Assembly (NCBI GenBank): GCA_002737315.1
Contig: NSIH01000001.1
Location: 1-64,000, forward strand
Direction: 5' to 3'
From: Flavobacteriales bacterium
GTDB taxonomy: Bacteria > Bacteroidota > Bacteroidia > Flavobacteriales > Schleiferiaceae
DNA length: 64,000 nucleotides
In this document: one piece after another, positions 62,375-64,000 of the stretch
How the letters are laid out: each line of letters opens with the position of its first letter
How positions within the stretch are numbered: position 1 is the stretch's first letter
Notes under the pieces: model-generated
What the model was told of the DNA's origin: nothing
Seen by the model: the letters and a program-made list of their open reading frames with translations, nothing else
Database searches by the model: none
Made by a program: the position numbers and the translations under genes

Positions 62375-63769
62375 TTACTGGAGGTTAACTAGGGCCGTGG
62401 CGCCAGAGGTCACGGTAAAGGTTTGGCTTTTGCTGTAGGCCGTTTGCTGGGCGGACTTCGGTCGGTATACAATGGTGTAGGTTCCGGGCTGCAGCGCAAA
62501 GGATTGGCGCACCTGGACTTCGTCCAGCGGAACCACGTAGGTGAATTGATCGTTTTCGCGCAAAAATAGTGCGCCGATGCTGGCGATTTTAAGCGTTAAG
62601 CTCGCGCTACCCGGCGCGGGAATGCTTAACTCGGTCACCTTACCGCCTTCAATAGCAACCGACATTCGGTAGCGGGGCAGGGTAAGAATGTCGAGCTCGT
62701 AGCTGCCCACTAGGTACCGCTGCTCGCTGCCCAGGGGCTGAACATGCACAATGTCGGCTGAACCAGGCCTGCGAACTACCGCTAAAGGCATGCTTTGCCG
62801 GCTGGGGAGGCTGAACATGCTGAGTCGCAGTGCTCCCTGCGCGGCATTGGCTCCAATATTGTTGTGCTTGCCTGCGTTAATGACGCTCTCGGCAATAGCA
62901 ACCGGCGGAATCGTGAATACGGTGCCGCGGTAGGTCACCAGAGCATCCAGATCGAGGGTGTCGGGTTGCCCAGCGTAGTTCATGGTGTGCACTAAGGCTT
63001 CCTCCAGTTGGCCGGTAGTGGCGTTGTAAAGCACCAGGGGAACGTTGGTTTCTGAGGGAACTCCCAGGTGGTCAATAAGGTTAATTTGCGCCGAGGTATT
63101 GTTAAGGGCCTGGGTCATGATGACGCTGAGTGCCTTGGTAAAAGTGAGTTCGTCTCCCGCGTCGTAGTAGGTGCCCACGCAGGCAAAATCCTTGGCGAGG
63201 TTGCTTTCTAGTCCGATTCCAATAACAAAGGGCTTGAGAATTACTCCGCGCTGCTGCAAAATGCGCGATGCAGCACAGGGGTCTTCGTCGCAGGCTTCTA
63301 CGCCGTCGGTGATCAAAATAATGATGTTGCGGCAGTCCGAGCACTCCGGGAAGTCACTGCCTGCCTTAATTAAGCTTCGGGCAATGGGGGTGGTTCCCAT
63401 GGGTCGAAGTCCGGCCAAGGTTTTTTGAATGCGCGGAATCGAGTTGGGGCTAAAGGCCACTTCGAGCCTCGTATCGTTGCAATCTTGGGGCGGAACGGGT
63501 TTCTGATGTCCGTAGACCCTTAGAGCCAATTCAAAGTTCGGGCGCTCAATCTGCCCTAGGCTGTCGAGCAGATCGCGCATAAGGCGTTGGGCCACCTCCA
63601 TGCGCGTGCCGGTTTGCCAGCGTCCGTACATGGAATTGGAGGCGTCAAAAACAATTAAAATTCGCGTGAGCGGCTCGGGTTTTGCTTCGGGCGGAGGCAG
63701 CACTCCCTGCGCCAGAGCCCTGAGGCTTCCGGCGATTAAAAGGAGTGCGAAGAGTCCACTGCGAAGCAT
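62375..63769 (-). CDS. Secreted VWA domain protein
   Basis: Start M at 63769 with signal peptide [46 protein letters not shown]. Confidence 0.85.
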   Translation of the reverse strand: MLRSGLFALLLIAGSLRALAQGVLPPPEAKPEPLTRILIVFDASNSMYGRWQTGTRMEVAQRLMRDLLDSLGQIERPNFELALRVYGHQKPVPPQDCNDTRLEVAFSPNSIPRIQKTLAGLRPMGTTPIARSLIKAGSDFPECSDCRNIIILITDGVEACDEDPCAASRILQQRGVILKPFVIGIGLESNLAKDFACVGTYYDAGDELTFTKALSVIMTQALNNTSAQINLIDHLGVPSETNVPLVLYNATTGQLEEALVHTMNYAGQPDTLDLDALVTYRGTVFTIPPVAIAESVINAGKHNNIGANAAQGALRLSMFSLPSRQSMPLAVVRRPGSADIVHVQPLGSEQRYLVGSYELDILTLPRYRMSVAIEGGKVTELSIPAPGSASLTLKIASIGALFLRENDQFTYVVPLDEVQVRQSFALQPGTYTIVYRPKSAQQTAYSKSQTFTVTSGATALVNLQ

Positions 63770-63779
63770 GCGCAAGGGT

Positions 63780-64000
63780 TTAGTAGTCGCCCAATGTTTC
63801 TGGGCACTGCGCCAGGGCGCGGGCCAGTTCGTCGTCGTTGGGCGCGATGCCATGCCATTTGTGGGTTCCGGCCATAAAGTCGACCCCATGGCCCATGGCC
63901 GTCTTCATGATTAGTGCCACGGGCTTGCCTTTGCCAGTGCGGGTTATGGCCTGCCGCAGTGCGGCCTGCACCGCATGGAGGTCGTTGCCTTGCTCAAGAT
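63780..64000 (-). CDS. Transketolase N-terminal (TPP-binding) subunit, 3' part only (runs off window edge)
   Basis: LEQGNDLHAVQAALRQAITRTGKGKPVALIMKTAMGHGVDFMAGTHKWHG readable in frame to the window edge. Confidence 0.85.
   Translation of the reverse strand, partial: LEQGNDLHAVQAALRQAITRTGKGKPVALIMKTAMGHGVDFMAGTHKWHGIAPNDDELARALAQCPETLGDY

Overview
The window is about 64 kb of gene-dense chromosome from a Bacteroidota, probably Flavobacteriales-like. Supporting markers are a fused SecDF, a T9SS-type C-terminal signal, TAnnTTTG (-7) promoter boxes, the tRNA-tuf-tRNA-secE-nusG-rplKAJL-rpoBC super-operon followed by a DUF3467 gene, and lone FtsE and TatA genes. Nearly all of it is explained by roughly 50 protein-coding genes and 5 tRNAs. 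I saw no CRISPR array, IS element, prophage, defence island or BGC. The most interesting material is small-scale: (1) an rpsU leader with a perfect 8-nt Shine-Dalgarno embedded in a possible near-leaderless 8-codon uORF that overlaps the rpsU start; (2) a 16-bp (15 paired) stem bracketing tRNA-Thr(UGU) at the head of the super-operon; (3) a recurring arrangement of the -7 box 4-8 nt from start codons, which predicts leaderless mRNAs; (4) an unlisted 46-aa MetS-like subunit after an NSS transporter that carries an extra C-terminal insertion; (5) a perfect terminator hairpin that also encodes a family motif of the convergent DCC1 protein; (6) a tandem glycosyltransferase fusion; and (7) a split transketolase interrupted by a VWA gene. 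I did not find a clear, previously undescribed multi-gene system. All calls come from reading the sequence and recognising families; no searches or folding programs were run.
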